Positions 35,801 through 45,577 of a DNA stretch of 64,000 bases are shown here, in pieces. The stretch lies in the NCBI GenBank assembly GCA_958496175.1, contig OY292280.1, forward strand, positions 124,001-188,000. The letters are read 5' to 3'. Origin of the DNA: Sisyra terminalis. Its lineage: Eukaryota; Arthropoda; Insecta; Neuroptera; Sisyridae. Each line of letters opens with the position of its first letter. The first letter of the stretch is position 1. The translations under genes were made by a program, and so were the position numbers. A model generated the notes under the pieces. That model was not told the DNA's origin. It did not search any database and worked only from the letters and a program-made list of their open reading frames with translations.

Positions 35801-38800
35801 GTATTTTCAACGACTTTTCCAGCTGGTTGCGCGAAATAAACGGCCAACTTGAACCTATTGTTAGCACAATAAGAATCAGTCCTGCACAAGATATCTTATA
35901 TATCAGGAGAGTGGAACCGGAAGATGCAGGATCATGGATCTGTAAAGCGACTAATGAATTCGGAGAACAAAGATTTGATACTCAACTGATCGTAATTGCT
36001 CATTTAGATGTGCATGTTCTCCCAAAAATTCAGGTATATCAAAAAGTGGTATAATTCTTACTCTAATGTTAGTTACTCTCATTCAATTAAATCTTTAAAC
36101 GCCAATTATAGAACAACTATTAGCTAATGAAAAGAAAATCTATGGAAGATGAGAAAATAGATTTGTAATAAGAAATCAATTGTATGCCACAGGTGGTCAA
36201 TTCAGGACAAAGCACAACGTTCAATTGTTCAGTAACTGGGTCTCCTGTGGGTTCAATGCAGTGGCTTCGAAACGGGGAGGCAATCACCTCCAAAAACAAG
36301 GAAAATATTATTTTTTCGAAAGCAAACGAGGAAAACAATGTCTCCCATCAACTATTCTCACCATTTATGTTGCAAATAAGAGATGTTTCTCGGCAACATA
36401 GAGGAATGTATCAGTGCATTGTTAGGAACGATCGAGAATCGGCTCAGGCAACTGCTGAATTACGACTGGGAGGTATTTCTTTAATTTTAAATTGTAGTCT
36501 TAGCATTAAAGAAGAATTTTCAGATACCATTCCAGAACTTCAGTATGTTTTTATTGAACAATCCTTAACACCGGGGCCTTATGTATCTTTAAGATGTTCC
36601 GCATCTGGTTCACCTCATCCTCAATTTCGATGGTTTCTTGATGGAAAAATAATTTCAGAAGTAACAGCAAGTCATCGGTATGATTTTATTTTATAAAAAC
36701 TTATGTATAATATATATATTCTGTTCAATACACATTCTCTGTTTTGTCATACTCTAAAAATATTCATTTTAATAATTTTGTTTTCTAATCTTCTTTCTTC
36801 TAAGCATTTCTTCTTTTCGTACTTACCTTGCAATTATGAAATATTCCTAATCTAAGTGCTTATAGTTTTATCACGATATGTATGTTTTATGTATTTTGTT
36901 ACGTTTTTCTAGTCTGAAATTTGTATAGTTTCATGAAATGATAAAATATTGTTTCCAAAAATGATACGATCGAAATATGAAAAACAAATCCAACGAAACT
37001 ACAACTGTATAAACATATAGTTAGGGATCTGTATGAGCATATTATCTCAAAATGTGCATGGTCCCTATGCAGTTTCCAAAACATCATTTTAAATAACTGA
37101 ACGGATTGGTAAATTTTGATTTAAAGACAATTTTGAGTTTTAAAATATAAACCGAATACTTGTATTCTAGTAAAATACACACTTCCTGTAATAAAGCACG
37201 ATCTTTTTCTATCCTTTACCAACAGATAAATCTGATATTTTGTATAAAATCCCTTGCTCACATAAGATTGATAAGGTACTGTGTCCTGCGCTTACCTCGT
37301 GAAGTCTTCGTAAGCTTCGCTACCACCTTAGGGTGATTTTTCTTCTATAACATCTTCCTGGCTCACAAAAGTTTAAAGTTGGGCTTAAACCTACTGATCT
37401 GCCTTATTTCTCAATTAAAATTATGATATTAAGTTTACCTAGCGCTGCAACAGACCTAACATTTTTTTAAAAATCCTCGAGAATAAATTTTAGTGTTTTT
37501 TTTTTTTTCAGTTTTGCAGTGGGACAATATATGGATCATTCGGGGGATGTTGTAAGTCATCTGAACATAACCAATGTACATGTAGAAGATGGTGGTCTTT
37601 ACATGTGTAAGGCTGTAAATTCTTTAGGAGAAGCAGCCCATATGGCTCGACTAAACATTTACGGTCCACCTAGCATAAGGACTATCGGTCCGATTCGGGC
37701 AGTAGCTGGAACTGATGTTACTTTACTTTGCCCGTATTCCGGCTTCCCTATTAGTTCTGTAAAATGGGAACGGCGAGGCAAAGAGCTTCCAATGGATATG
37801 AGGCACCAAAACACCGATTCTCAATTAAAGGGTGCTTTTATTATACAAAAAGCAGATCCTACTACGCATTCAGGCATATACAAATGTGTGGTTACTAGTA
37901 GAATTGGAGAAGTGGTGCAGCGAGAAATTCAGTTAATTGTTAATAGTCCACCGATACTGGAACCGTTTACGTTTCCAAACAATTTACAGGAAGGTCGACG
38001 AGCTCAAGTTTCGTGCAGTGTTACTTCAGGGGATATGCCCATTCAATTCTATTGGCTAAAGGATGGACTATTGCTTTCACCGTCATTACAAGTAATTACT
38101 TTACATTTTGGTATCCAAATTTGAAAATTATATTTAAACCATTTTTTTTTTCAGATTGAAGAAAAAACTGAAGAATTTTTTAGTATATTAGTTTTTAAGG
38201 AAGTGAACTCCAGACATAGTGGATCTTATACTTGTGTAGCAAAAAATAATGCTGCTACTGTGAATTATACTGCGCAGTTAATGGTCAAAGGTATTTTTGG
38301 AAAGATATTTTTCAGGATTTGAATACAATTATTACGATTTTAGTGGTTCCACAATGGGTTATTGAACCTGAAGATGTAACAACCCTATTAGGAAATTCAG
38401 TCGCTATTCATTGCGAAGCTAAGGGTTACCCCATTCCAGAACTAACTTGGCTTCGAGAAAAAGGACAACGATCAACAGAGTTTCAATCCTTGATTCATAC
38501 TGACAATCATGTTCAACTTTTGAACAACGGAACCATTTTAATCAAATCAATTGAATCCGATGATGAAGGCAACTACATATGTCGAGCTACCAATGGAATT
38601 GGTTCTGGATTAAATAAGCAAATTTACATTAGTGTCAATGGTTCAAATTGAGATTATTTTTCCCTGCTCATATGACATTAAAGTTTGTTTCAGAACCAGT
38701 CAGATTTGAGACAACCTTTAAGAATATATCCGCAAAACGAGGAGAACAAGCCGTATTAAATTGTGACGCTTTAGGAGATCATCCAATTCAAATTTCTTGG

Positions 38801-41800
38801 ACTAAAAATTCTAACAACTTGGATCTTTCTGGTTACGGGTAATGTGTTCTACTTATCATTACGTGAAATTTACCAAATTAATTTCTAGAATCAGCATTAC
38901 GGAAATGAATTCCGAGAAAGGGATTATATCGAAACTTACAATTGCGAGAACTGATCGACATCACTCGGGAACTTATAAGTGCACTGCAATCAATACGTTT
39001 GGAAAGAGTCAGCTTGTAATTAATTTGGCTGTTCAAGAGCGTCCAGATCCTCCCACTAATGTCGAAGTGGTTGAAATCGGAAGTCGATTCGTGCGATTAA
39101 CCTGGAATAGAGCATTCGATGGAAATAGTCCTCTTCAAGAATACTTATTTCAATACACAATTTTACCAATTGATTCTATCTATCAAGAAAATTGGGACCA
39201 AGCAATTCAAACTGAAAAGACTTTCAACTTATCATTAGCTATCACTTCAAATAGTATATATAACGAAAATGAAAATCAAGATTCAGCAGTAGTAAGTGGT
39301 CTGCTCCCAGCTACTACTTACAGCATACAGTTGCTAGCAATGAATAACATCGATCAAAGTTTCTTTAGTGAACCCCCAGTCGTAGTAAAAACTCAAGAAG
39401 AGGCTCCAATCGAAGCTCCTCAAAACGTACAAGTAGAAACCGGTGGACCTGGAGACCTGCTGATTAGTTGGCAAATTCCACCAAAACATACTTGGAATGG
39501 GGAACTCCTCGGATATATAATTACATGGAACGAAATCGGTGTGCAAAGTAACAGTTCGAAATCACTTACTGTTAAAGGATGGGCTACAACAAAAGCTCAA
39601 CTAACTGGTCTGCGAAAATTTAATCGCTATGATATAACGATTCGCGCTTTTAACAGTGTATCAGCTGGTCCTCAATCGGTTTCTGTTATTGGTACCACTC
39701 TAGAAGGTGTTCCAGAAGCAGCTCCTCAAAACATCGTATGCTCCCAAATTTCCTCACAATCCATGAAAATTTCCTGGGCTCCACCTCCAAGCTCTCAACA
39801 CGGAGGACTCATAAAAGGATATAAAATTTTCTACCGTCCTGTTTCATCCACCAATTGTAACCAAAATTCTTGATGGATCTTTCATCCACTAACAGTTCTT
39901 TTTTCAGTTGAGTATCCGATAGTTGGGGAAGTAAAGCGAACTGCCAGTAGCGAAACTTATTTGCACACTTTACACAAATTTACAAATTACTCGATACGAG
40001 TTTTAGCTTTTACGGGCACAGGAGATGGTGCTTTAAGCTCCCCAATTTATTGCACCACCGAAGAAGATGGTACTGTTTCATCGACTAACAAAAATTATGG
40101 ATATAATTTTAATACAATTTTAGTACCTGGACCTCCAGCAAGTATTAAAGCAGCGACTTTAACTGGAGATTCAATTTTGGTTTCTTGGTTACGCCCAAAT
40201 AAGCCAAATGGACATATAATTCTATATACAGTTTACAGTAAGGAAGCAGGCCGATCTGGAAAACATGTAAGTCATATTGTGCGAACTGAAGGATTTAACA
40301 GTTCGAATATATTACATACATTGATGTATGAAGTTCGCGGACTTAACGAAAATCAGCTTTATGAGTTCTGGGTCTCAGCCACTACCGCAGTTGGAGAAGG
40401 TGAAACCAGCTATTCTGTTTCTCAGGTACTTATAAAATCAGTAAAACGCAATGTATGATAATATTATTATTAAAAAAATAGGCTACCAATACTCGAGCTC
40501 CTGCTCGAATCGCTTCATTTAGTCAAGTGCTCCATAAACCAATCAAATCCCAAATTTTGCTACCTTGCTTTGCAATTGGAAACCCAACACCCAGAACTAG
40601 ATGGCTTCACCGAGATAAACCAATAACTTTCAGTACCTTTTATGAAGTTACTTCTGCAGGCTTTCTGAATATTCATAGTGAGTTTTTTCTTCCTAGAATG
40701 ACTAAAATTAATTTTAAGTTAACAATTACTTCTAATCAGGTGCTGATCAATCATTAGCTGGAAACTATACTTGTTCTGCGAAGAACCTTTTTGGAGAAGA
40801 TGAGATTACCTATACAGTACTAGTGTTGCTACCTCCAGGATTTCCTATTTTAGAAGTCGATTACTCCTCAAGTTTTAGTATTCGGTTGAAATGGAATGCT
40901 CCTATTGATGGAGGAGCTGGTATTCAAGGGTATATATTACACTGGAAAATGGATATAGATGAATGGCAACAAGTTGAATTGTCACCTGAAATGAATACAT
41001 ATACTCTAGAAAACCTGAAATGTGGAACTATTTATCACATGTTCTTAACTGCTTATAATAGAGTCGGAAATGGAAGTCCCAGTTCAGTATTAACAATTAA
41101 AACAAAAGGAGACAAACCTCAAATCATTAAGCAAATAGATTTGCTGTCTACCAATGCAACTGTGGCTCAAATCAATTTATATGCCTGGCCAGATGGAGGG
41201 TGTCCCATTATTCATTTTACTGTGGAGTACAAAAAATATGAAGCTACTAAGTGGAGTCTAGTGTCCAACTATATTATTGGTGAAATTGTAACAATCCAGA
41301 ATTTGATTCCTGCTACTTGGTACCAGTTAAAGATAAGCGCCCACAACGACGCAGGATTCATCGAAGAAATATATAACGTTGCCACTACCACAATAACTGG
41401 AGGTAAGTCAGCACACTAAGCCTATTATGTCACTCATTTCACTCTTCTTTTCTATCAGAACAAATTGCTCCACCAATTTTTTTGGAGGAAAACTTAGAAG
41501 AGACATCAGAAAGAGGGTACAAAAAACTATACATCGCCATACTTATCATACTAGGAGCCATAGTATTTGGCCTATTTATACTATGGCTAACCGTTTTAAG
41601 AATGAAAAATTGCGGTTTAGAAGAAGAGATAATTCCAGTTGAGGAAACAGCGAACGAGAAAACAGTAGAACGAGACAATCGCAGAAATTGTCAGCAAATT
41701 TACAAAACCTCTACGAGCAAAAAAAATGAAAAATTTTCAAACGATTCGGCTGGTTTGTATCAATTTTTGAATCATTTTACGAAGAGATCTAAATTTAAAT

Positions 41801-43342
41801 GACTTTTTAGAAATGTATGAGATTAGTCCGTATGCCACCTTTAGTGTTCCTGGAAATGGTAACAGATCAGTTACAACTTCAACTTTAGATTATACCGTAC
41901 AGTTTAAAACATTTGGACATTTAGAAAATGAAGATTTGAATGCAAAAGGATTTTTGATAAAACCAGAGAGTAAACATAGTTGGGGAAAACATCGCAACTA
42001 TAATACAAATTTGGGTATGTTAAAAATTATTTTTGAAAAAAAAAATCAGTTTCCCTTTATGGTAAATGTAGTTTTTCGAAAAGTTGTCTTTTTTATCCTT
42101 ATCTGGCCCTGTCAACCCTATTAAAAAAGGTATTTAAAGGCATTTTAAATGTAATGATTTCAAAATGCCTCTAAATGTCTTTTTTTAACAGGGAAGTGTC
42201 TATAGTTTAGAAGCTTTTGCTACGCAAACCCGAATTTTTCAAAAACCAAATTATTCTTCGTCGTTTTTTCTTCAAATATTTCATGTCCATTTGCTTCTCT
42301 TCAACTTTGCCTGATAGTTTAATATTAGACACCCATTTGATCAATTTTGAAATAAAAAAATTAAATTCTTCAGGGGGTCGCTCTCTTGTATTTGAGCTAT
42401 TCTAAAATGTGGTTTTATTTCTTTGAAGAGAATTGTTGAACTGATTCAAGTTTTTTAATCCTTTCTGCAATACCTCCAAGATATAAATATTTCTTGAATA
42501 AATTTCCATTTTGTAAGCGACCCTGATAATTATCAAGTATTTCAACTATTTGATTTCTTTAGAGACTTTACGATCAAACAACGACAGCTGCTAAATCATC
42601 AGTATTTGGAATTTTAGATATGAGTTCTGTAGCTTCAAACAGTGTATCAATTGGAGGATTTTCCGGAAGTGGACTTAGTAGTGGAAGACGTCTAGAACGT
42701 CTTCAGCGAACCTGCGATTCTGAATCTGATGACACTAGCGACAGTCCTTGTAACTACTGCACTGCTAGTTCAGCTCCCACTTATCGGATGCCTGTTAAAC
42801 TTAATAGAGGTTCTTAATCAATTATTGCACTTATAACTCCTAATCAAACAAATAATTCTTTCAGAAGACACATTTCGTCCCAATTCTAGCACAGAGTCTA
42901 ACGAAATATCTCCTACATCCGAAAGGTGGCAGCACACTCCTCGTCATTTGGCTGTGGCAGTCAAAATCCGGGAACCAGAAATCGGCCAACGAGACCGAAT
43001 TCGAGATCGAAATCGACCTTCTAGTAATAGCAGGTAGTCAAGGTATCTTTCACAATAACCTTAGAATCAACTTTCATTTCTAGTTTTTCTTATTACTGTT
43101 AAAACTGATTGGTTATACTAAAGAAATCTGTTGATTTTAGTTTGAATAAAGAAGACGACTTGTTGGAAATAAACACAATGACGACAGGTATGCAATCATC
43201 AGTACGACCCTTAAACCAAGCAAATAGCCGTGATATAAGTGAAACAGAATATGCTCGAGAAGCACCAAAATCATCTAAAGTTCGTGATTACAAACGTGCT
43301 GCCAAAACACCCACGGAACTAGTAACTTTATTATCAAGGTAG
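22982..43342 (+). CDS. Dscam-type cell adhesion receptor (5' incomplete, about 22 coding exons)
   Basis: Single-pass receptor for homophilic adhesion and self-recognition in neurons, with immune roles in some arthropods. Exons read: 22982-23174, 23688-23830, 35005-35166, 35310-35459, 35643-35763, 35823-36033, 36193-36472, 36524-36677, 37512-38091, 38155-38290, 38344-38640, 38694-38838, 38889-39856, 39908-40069, 40124-40425, 40482-40677, 40740-41402, 41459-41752, 41811-42014, 42563-42809, 42865-43033, 43141-43342. Together they encode about 1,990 residues in the canonical order Ig1-9, FNIII 1-4, Ig10, FNIII 5-6, transmembrane helix, cytoplasmic tail. Every junction keeps phase except 42014/42563. 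The signal peptide exon is missing. Each Ig segment appears once, so this looks like a non-hypervariable paralogue (Dscam2/3/4-like) rather than the exon-array Dscam1. Which paralogue it is remains uncertain. Confidence 0.95.
24440..24690 (+). mobile_element. Fragment of a non-LTR retrotransposon reverse transcriptase (R1/jockey-type)
   Basis: With frame changes the plus strand reads VPLYGENTEEV, YRRLKTA*RQASLNVIK, then STAALDALLGL (24567-24599) and PLGTFIKRI. This parallels the region after the RT domain in R1 and jockey-like proteins, where 'LQR.A.L..TGA..TTPTAALEALLGLPPL' is typical. Stops and frameshifts mark it as a relic. It lies in the Dscam intron in the sense orientation. Confidence 0.6.
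24762..24893. mobile_element. Short TIR-flanked MITE candidate (132 bp)
   Basis: The left end caatggtagctttccaatg and the reverse of the right end cattggccgttttccattt agree at most positions, giving TIRs of about 18 bp in the hAT style. Inside, 24789-24813 is a hairpin with perfect 8-bp arms (CAGTGTGC / GCACACTG), followed by two further CACTGTGTC copies. The body is much more GC-rich than its surroundings. No convincing 8-bp target duplication was found, so the ends are tentative. Confidence 0.45.
25211..25467 (+). repeat. Dispersed repeat, copy B
   Basis: Reverse-orientation partner of 7196-7490. The match runs from acacttgtttgaacttggtt through the GC-rich core to aaattgttccctaaattttt and cattaaaatta. 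It lacks about 40 bp present in copy A near the gatgttaacacgtgc motif. It lies inside the Dscam intron. Confidence 0.8.
25673..25858 (+). other. Orphan ORF of about 61 codons
   Basis: The frame contains LDFVRKAQFLARRYEVLRLH and IPVLHTIKDIIHILNRFDN, a balanced amino-acid composition unlike neighbouring AT-derived ORFs. No ATG opens it (the frame begins at a TTG), no family is recognised, and no splice sites were matched to it. It may be a relic of a mobile-element protein. Confidence 0.2.
26511..26668 (+). other. Orphan ORF with a signal-peptide-like N-terminus
   Basis: ATG at 26511, with a second in-frame ATG at 26535. From the second, MKSLISISIVFSLFIQFNQ reads like a signal peptide, followed by IGRVTKAAPVAAASLS and a TGA stop. 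A donor-like gtgagc overlaps the stop, so it could be the first coding exon of a nested or alternative transcript inside the Dscam intron. There is no acceptor partner or homologue to confirm this. Confidence 0.25.
27126..27148. repeat. Poly(T) tract of 23
   Basis: Uninterrupted T run inside the Dscam intron. It could mark the tail of a retroposon on the minus strand, but no body was recognised. Confidence 0.95.
28694..28876 (-). other. Orphan ORF of 60 codons
   Basis: It starts at ATG 28876 and contains GAIPNQLKDLQFLLKHYKG and AAFGIYRKILTFLKV, a protein-like composition in otherwise AT-rich intron. No family, splice context or second copy was recognised. It may be a fragment of a mobile element or chance. 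Confidence 0.2.
32780..33420 (-). mobile_element. Decayed RTE-like non-LTR retrotransposon, copy 2
   Basis: Minus-strand translation recovers KYLGSIITKED (about 33221-33252), then KLRKQLRSAMCEV, a broken counterpart of the 'YGcEtWTL' segment, and IGHIRRKNGLMLDVVYGKL (about 32890-32945). This is the conserved order of the post-RT region of RTE-type proteins. It is related to copy 1: both carry TTAGATGTTGTA encoding LDVV at the same place. Stops and indels are frequent. It lies antisense within the Dscam intron. Confidence 0.7.
35005..36472 (+). CDS. Dscam exons for Ig2, Ig3 and Ig4
   Basis: Ig2 is split over 35005-35166 (VKQHYEIKVY.., Cys in LVCIIPEFV, Trp in SSWYRDD) and 35310-35459 (Cys in YSCMTVH). 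Ig3 is split over 35643-35763 (LSCAAQGNPIPSF) and 35823-36033 (WLREINGQ, WICKATNEFG). Ig4 follows from the end of that exon through 36193-36472 (FNCSVTGSPVGSMQWLRNG, MYQCIVRNDRE). The introns are 50 to 183 bp. In Dscam1 the first halves of Ig2 and Ig3 are the variable cassettes; here each is present once and the short introns leave no room for alternatives except upstream of 35005. Confidence 0.93.
36524..38290 (+). CDS. Dscam exons for Ig5, Ig6 and Ig7
   Basis: Ig5 is split over 36524-36677 (FIEQSLTPGPYVSLRCSASG) and the start of 37512-38091 (YMCKAVNSLGE). Ig6 (IRAVAGTDVTLLCPYSGFP, WERRGKELP, YKCVVTSRIG) and the first half of Ig7 (ILEPFTFPNNL, VSCSVTSGD, YWLKDG) share the 580-bp exon. The second half of Ig7 is 38155-38290 (SGSYTCVAKNNAA). 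Ig7 is the domain that alternates in Dscam1 (exon 9 array) and in fly Dscam2 (two exons). No duplicate was seen in the 834-bp intron 36678-37511 or the 63-bp intron 38092-38154. Confidence 0.93.
38344..40425 (+). CDS. Dscam exons for Ig8, Ig9 and FNIII 1-4
   Basis: Ig8 lies in one exon, 38344-38640 (IHCEAKGYPIPELTWLREKG, YICRATNGIGSG). Ig9 is split over 38694-38838 and the start of 38889-39856 (LNCDALGDHPIQISW, YKCTAINTFGKS). The same long exon holds FNIII-1 (PPTNVEVVEIGSRFVRLTW), FNIII-2 (APQNVQVETGGPGDLLISW) and half of FNIII-3 (APQNIVCSQISSQSMKISW). The latter is completed by 39908-40069 (FTNYSIRVLAFTGTGDG). FNIII-4 is 40124-40425 (PPASIKAATLTGDSILVSW). FNIII-1 contains an Asn/Glu-rich insertion (about 39200-39295) longer than usual. 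Confidence 0.93.
40482..41752 (+). CDS. Dscam exons for Ig10, FNIII 5-6, transmembrane helix and start of tail
   Basis: Ig10 is split over 40482-40677 (ILLPCFAIGNPTP, RWLHRD) and the start of 40740-41402 (NYTCSAKNLFGE). That exon continues with FNIII-5 (FSIRLKWNAPIDGGAGIQGY) and FNIII-6 (INLYAWPDGGCPIIHFTVEY). Exon 41459-41752 encodes the juxtamembrane stretch, a single transmembrane helix (LYIAILIILGAIVFGLFILW and onward, about 41527-41598) and a charged stop-transfer segment. It then enters the cytoplasmic tail (ERDNRRNCQQIY). Only one transmembrane exon was found; fly Dscam1 has two. Confidence 0.92.
41811..43342 (+). CDS. Dscam cytoplasmic-tail exons and stop
   Basis: 41811-42014 encodes EMYEISPYATFSVPGNG and TLDYTVQFKTFGHLENEDL; the PYATF segment is shared with insect Dscam tails. 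Downstream exons are 42563-42809 (RLYDQTTTAAKSSV.., a Ser/Gly-rich run), 42865-43033 (basic/acidic repeats such as RDRIRDRNRP) and 43141-43342 (RDISETEYAREAPKSS, stop TAG 43340-43342). The ISETE stretch resembles the EISEAE motif near the C-terminus of fly Dscam. The 42014/42563 junction does not keep phase: the first ends after codon base 1 and the second starts at base 1, so an exon or a different donor (for example 42061|gtaaat) is missing from this model. Confidence 0.8.
42192..42311 (+). CDS. Candidate extra cytoplasmic exon of Dscam
   Basis: A strong acceptor (tgtctttttttaacag) ends at 42191 and is followed by an open frame, GSVYSLEAFATQTRIFQKPN, that looks like protein rather than intron. 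The frame stays open to a TGA at about 42312. No strong donor was found, so it could be an internal exon with a weak donor or an alternative terminal exon. Starting at 42192 it requires phase 0 from the preceding exon; a second AG at 42210 would accept the phase left by 42014. Confidence 0.35.
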
Positions 43343-43570
43343 CTTGTTTTTACTACAAAGTAGTAATAATCCCAATAACAGTAACTCACAAACTAGAACC
43401 TTCAAGTATCATTTGCTCCAAATAACAGTTTATTTAACTTTTTGTTTCAGAGAGTGTACTATTCATGTTTGAATAATTCAGTGTATCTTTAAATTGTACT
43501 ATTCCTAAAAATAATGTAAACTTTACTGTTCGATCTAATTATTTTTAAGACTGAATATAATGTACGGAAA

Positions 43571-43582
43571 AATAAAAATAAA
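43571..43582 (+). terminator. Poly(A) signals of the Dscam gene
   Basis: Two overlapping-spaced AATAAA hexamers at 43571-43576 and 43577-43582, about 230 bp after the stop codon. A long T run follows at 43605. Confidence 0.6.
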
Positions 43583-43604
43583 TAATCAATCATTATAAAT
43601 TCTG

Positions 43605-43625
43605 TTTTTTTTTTTTTTTTTTTTT
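43605..43625. repeat. Poly(T) tract of 21
   Basis: Uninterrupted T run directly downstream of the Dscam poly(A) signals. Confidence 0.95.
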
Positions 43626-44265
43626 AACTATACCTTTACTTTTGCCATTTAATCACTGATCTGTATCAATGCATTTAATCACTTCTTAATTGGTTGAGTC
43701 CACATAGCTGTGCAAGCTTGTACTTGCTCCAGGATCACAGAAGACGGAAACTGAGAGGCAAAGTGTGAAGATCCTCCAAGAATTGTCACCCCATGGAATA
43801 ATCCAAGCAATCACATTTGAATTTATTGGTAGTGCCTAATAAGAAGACAGTAAATGAACATTTTAGAAAGAAGAGCAAGGATGGTGTGCAATATTTAATA
43901 ATAAATTTTTCAAGAATAAATGTTGGGATACTAAATTCAAGCGACATCCTTTTGACATTAAAAACAGTTAAAATGTAAAAAATGAAAAAGAAATGTTTTT
44001 GTAAAAAAAATCCAAAAATGCTAAAGTATAACTTCAACTTTGCAATACATTTAACACTTGAGTTGAGATTAGAAAATAAATAAAACTTCGAAAAGGTGTG
44101 GCAAAAAACTCTTTCAATTGATGTCTCTATCTCGATTTTTCAACAGAAGATAACAGTTGGATTTGCTCATTTTTTCTTTTAAATCAATCGATCGGAAAGT
44201 GTTTGTTAACGTTTGTGAAAAAATCCACTTAGTTCGAGATAAAATAGTTTTTATTTAAAAAGTAA

Positions 44266-45560
44266 TTAATTGTTATCCTAATCATAAATGGAACGGGTAA
44301 TCCTACCCTATGTCGTTCGCGTAATATTCAAACGCTTTTAGAATACATACTATTCCTTACATCAAAACAAATGGTTATTTACTTTTAAAAACAAACATTT
44401 AATATATATTTGGTTTGGCTAAGTTTTATTTTAAACCAACTATCAATGACCTTAAAACATATTTATCCTGATCATTAATGGAACGCGTAATCCTACCCTA
44501 TGTCGGTCGCGTAATATTCACACACTTGTAGAATTCATGTAATTCATTATAAACTAACAAATGGTTATTTTCTATTTAAATCAATCTTTCAATTTATAAG
44601 GCTTATAAGGTTTGACGTAGTTTTGTTTTAAACCAATTATAAGTGAGCTAAAAATGTATTTATCTTAATCATTAAAGGAACGCGAAAGCTTACACTGGAC
44701 ATAGTGTAGGCCATTGTAACGCGACCGACAGGTCACGTTATATTCAATTACTTGAGGAATTCATGTTATTCATAATATATTAAGAAATGGTAATTTTTTA
44801 TTAAACTTAATCATTCAATATATAAGGTTTGATGTGCTTTAAAAATAAATAATAATAAATGACCTTAAAATTTATTTACCTTAATCATTAATGGAACGCG
44901 TATACCCTATGTCGGTAGCGTAATATTCAAACGCTTGCAAAATCCAAATAATTCATTATATATTAATAAATGGTTATTTTTTATTTAAACGTGATCATTC
45001 AATCATTCACTATGTATGGTTAGGCGTTATTTTATTTTAAACGTTATTATAAATGGCCTTAAAATATATTTATTCTTATCATTAATGGCTCGCGTAAGCC
45101 TACCTATATCGTTTACGTATACTTCAAGCGTGCGTTTAATGCATCTTATTCTCTATATAATAACAAATTAATTTTTTTCAATATAATCAATAACTCATTA
45201 TATAAGGTTTGACATGGTTTTGTTTTACAACAAATATTAACACCTTAAAATATGTTTATTCATATCATTAATGGCTCGCGTACGTCTAGCTATGTCGTTT
45301 ACGTACTTCTTAAGCGTCCGTAGAATCCATGTTATTCATAATATAGAAACCAATAAATGATTTTCAATATGGACAATAAATATCAATATTAAATGAGGCT
45401 TCACTCGGATTTAGGGCAAATTCAAGGGGTCTAAAATGTATTTACTCATATTACTAATGGAACGCGTAAGCCAAACTATGTCGTTTACGTACTTTTTGAG
45501 CGTCCGTAGATTCCAAGTTATTCATAAACAAGAAACCAAAGAATGATTTACAATAAAATA
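44266..45560. repeat. Tandem repeat array of ~190-bp units, left part (7 units)
   Basis: Each unit has a core like taatggaacgcgtaagcct followed by tatgtcgtttacgta, then a line such as gaatccatgttattcat and an AT-rich spacer. Core starts are at 44287, 44477, 44674, 44890, 45084, 45270 and 45456, giving spacings of 190, 197, 216, 194, 186 and 186 bp. Unit 3 has an additional inverted segment (cttacactggacatagtgtag and acgcgaccgacaggtcacg). Units are clearly diverged from one another but neighbours are most alike. No coding frame is conserved across units. Confidence 0.9.
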
Positions 45561-45577
45561 TTGTAAATGTAAAAATA

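Noticed and set aside
36678..37511. 834-bp intron searched for an alternative Ig5 or Ig7 cassette
   Set aside because: An acceptor-like tttttctag occurs near 36911 but no Ig-like translation (Cys/Trp pattern) follows it.
41427..41678. Overlapping ORFs around the transmembrane exon on both strands
   Set aside because: Out-of-frame shadows; the exon 41459-41752 explains the region with conserved phase and a clear membrane helix.
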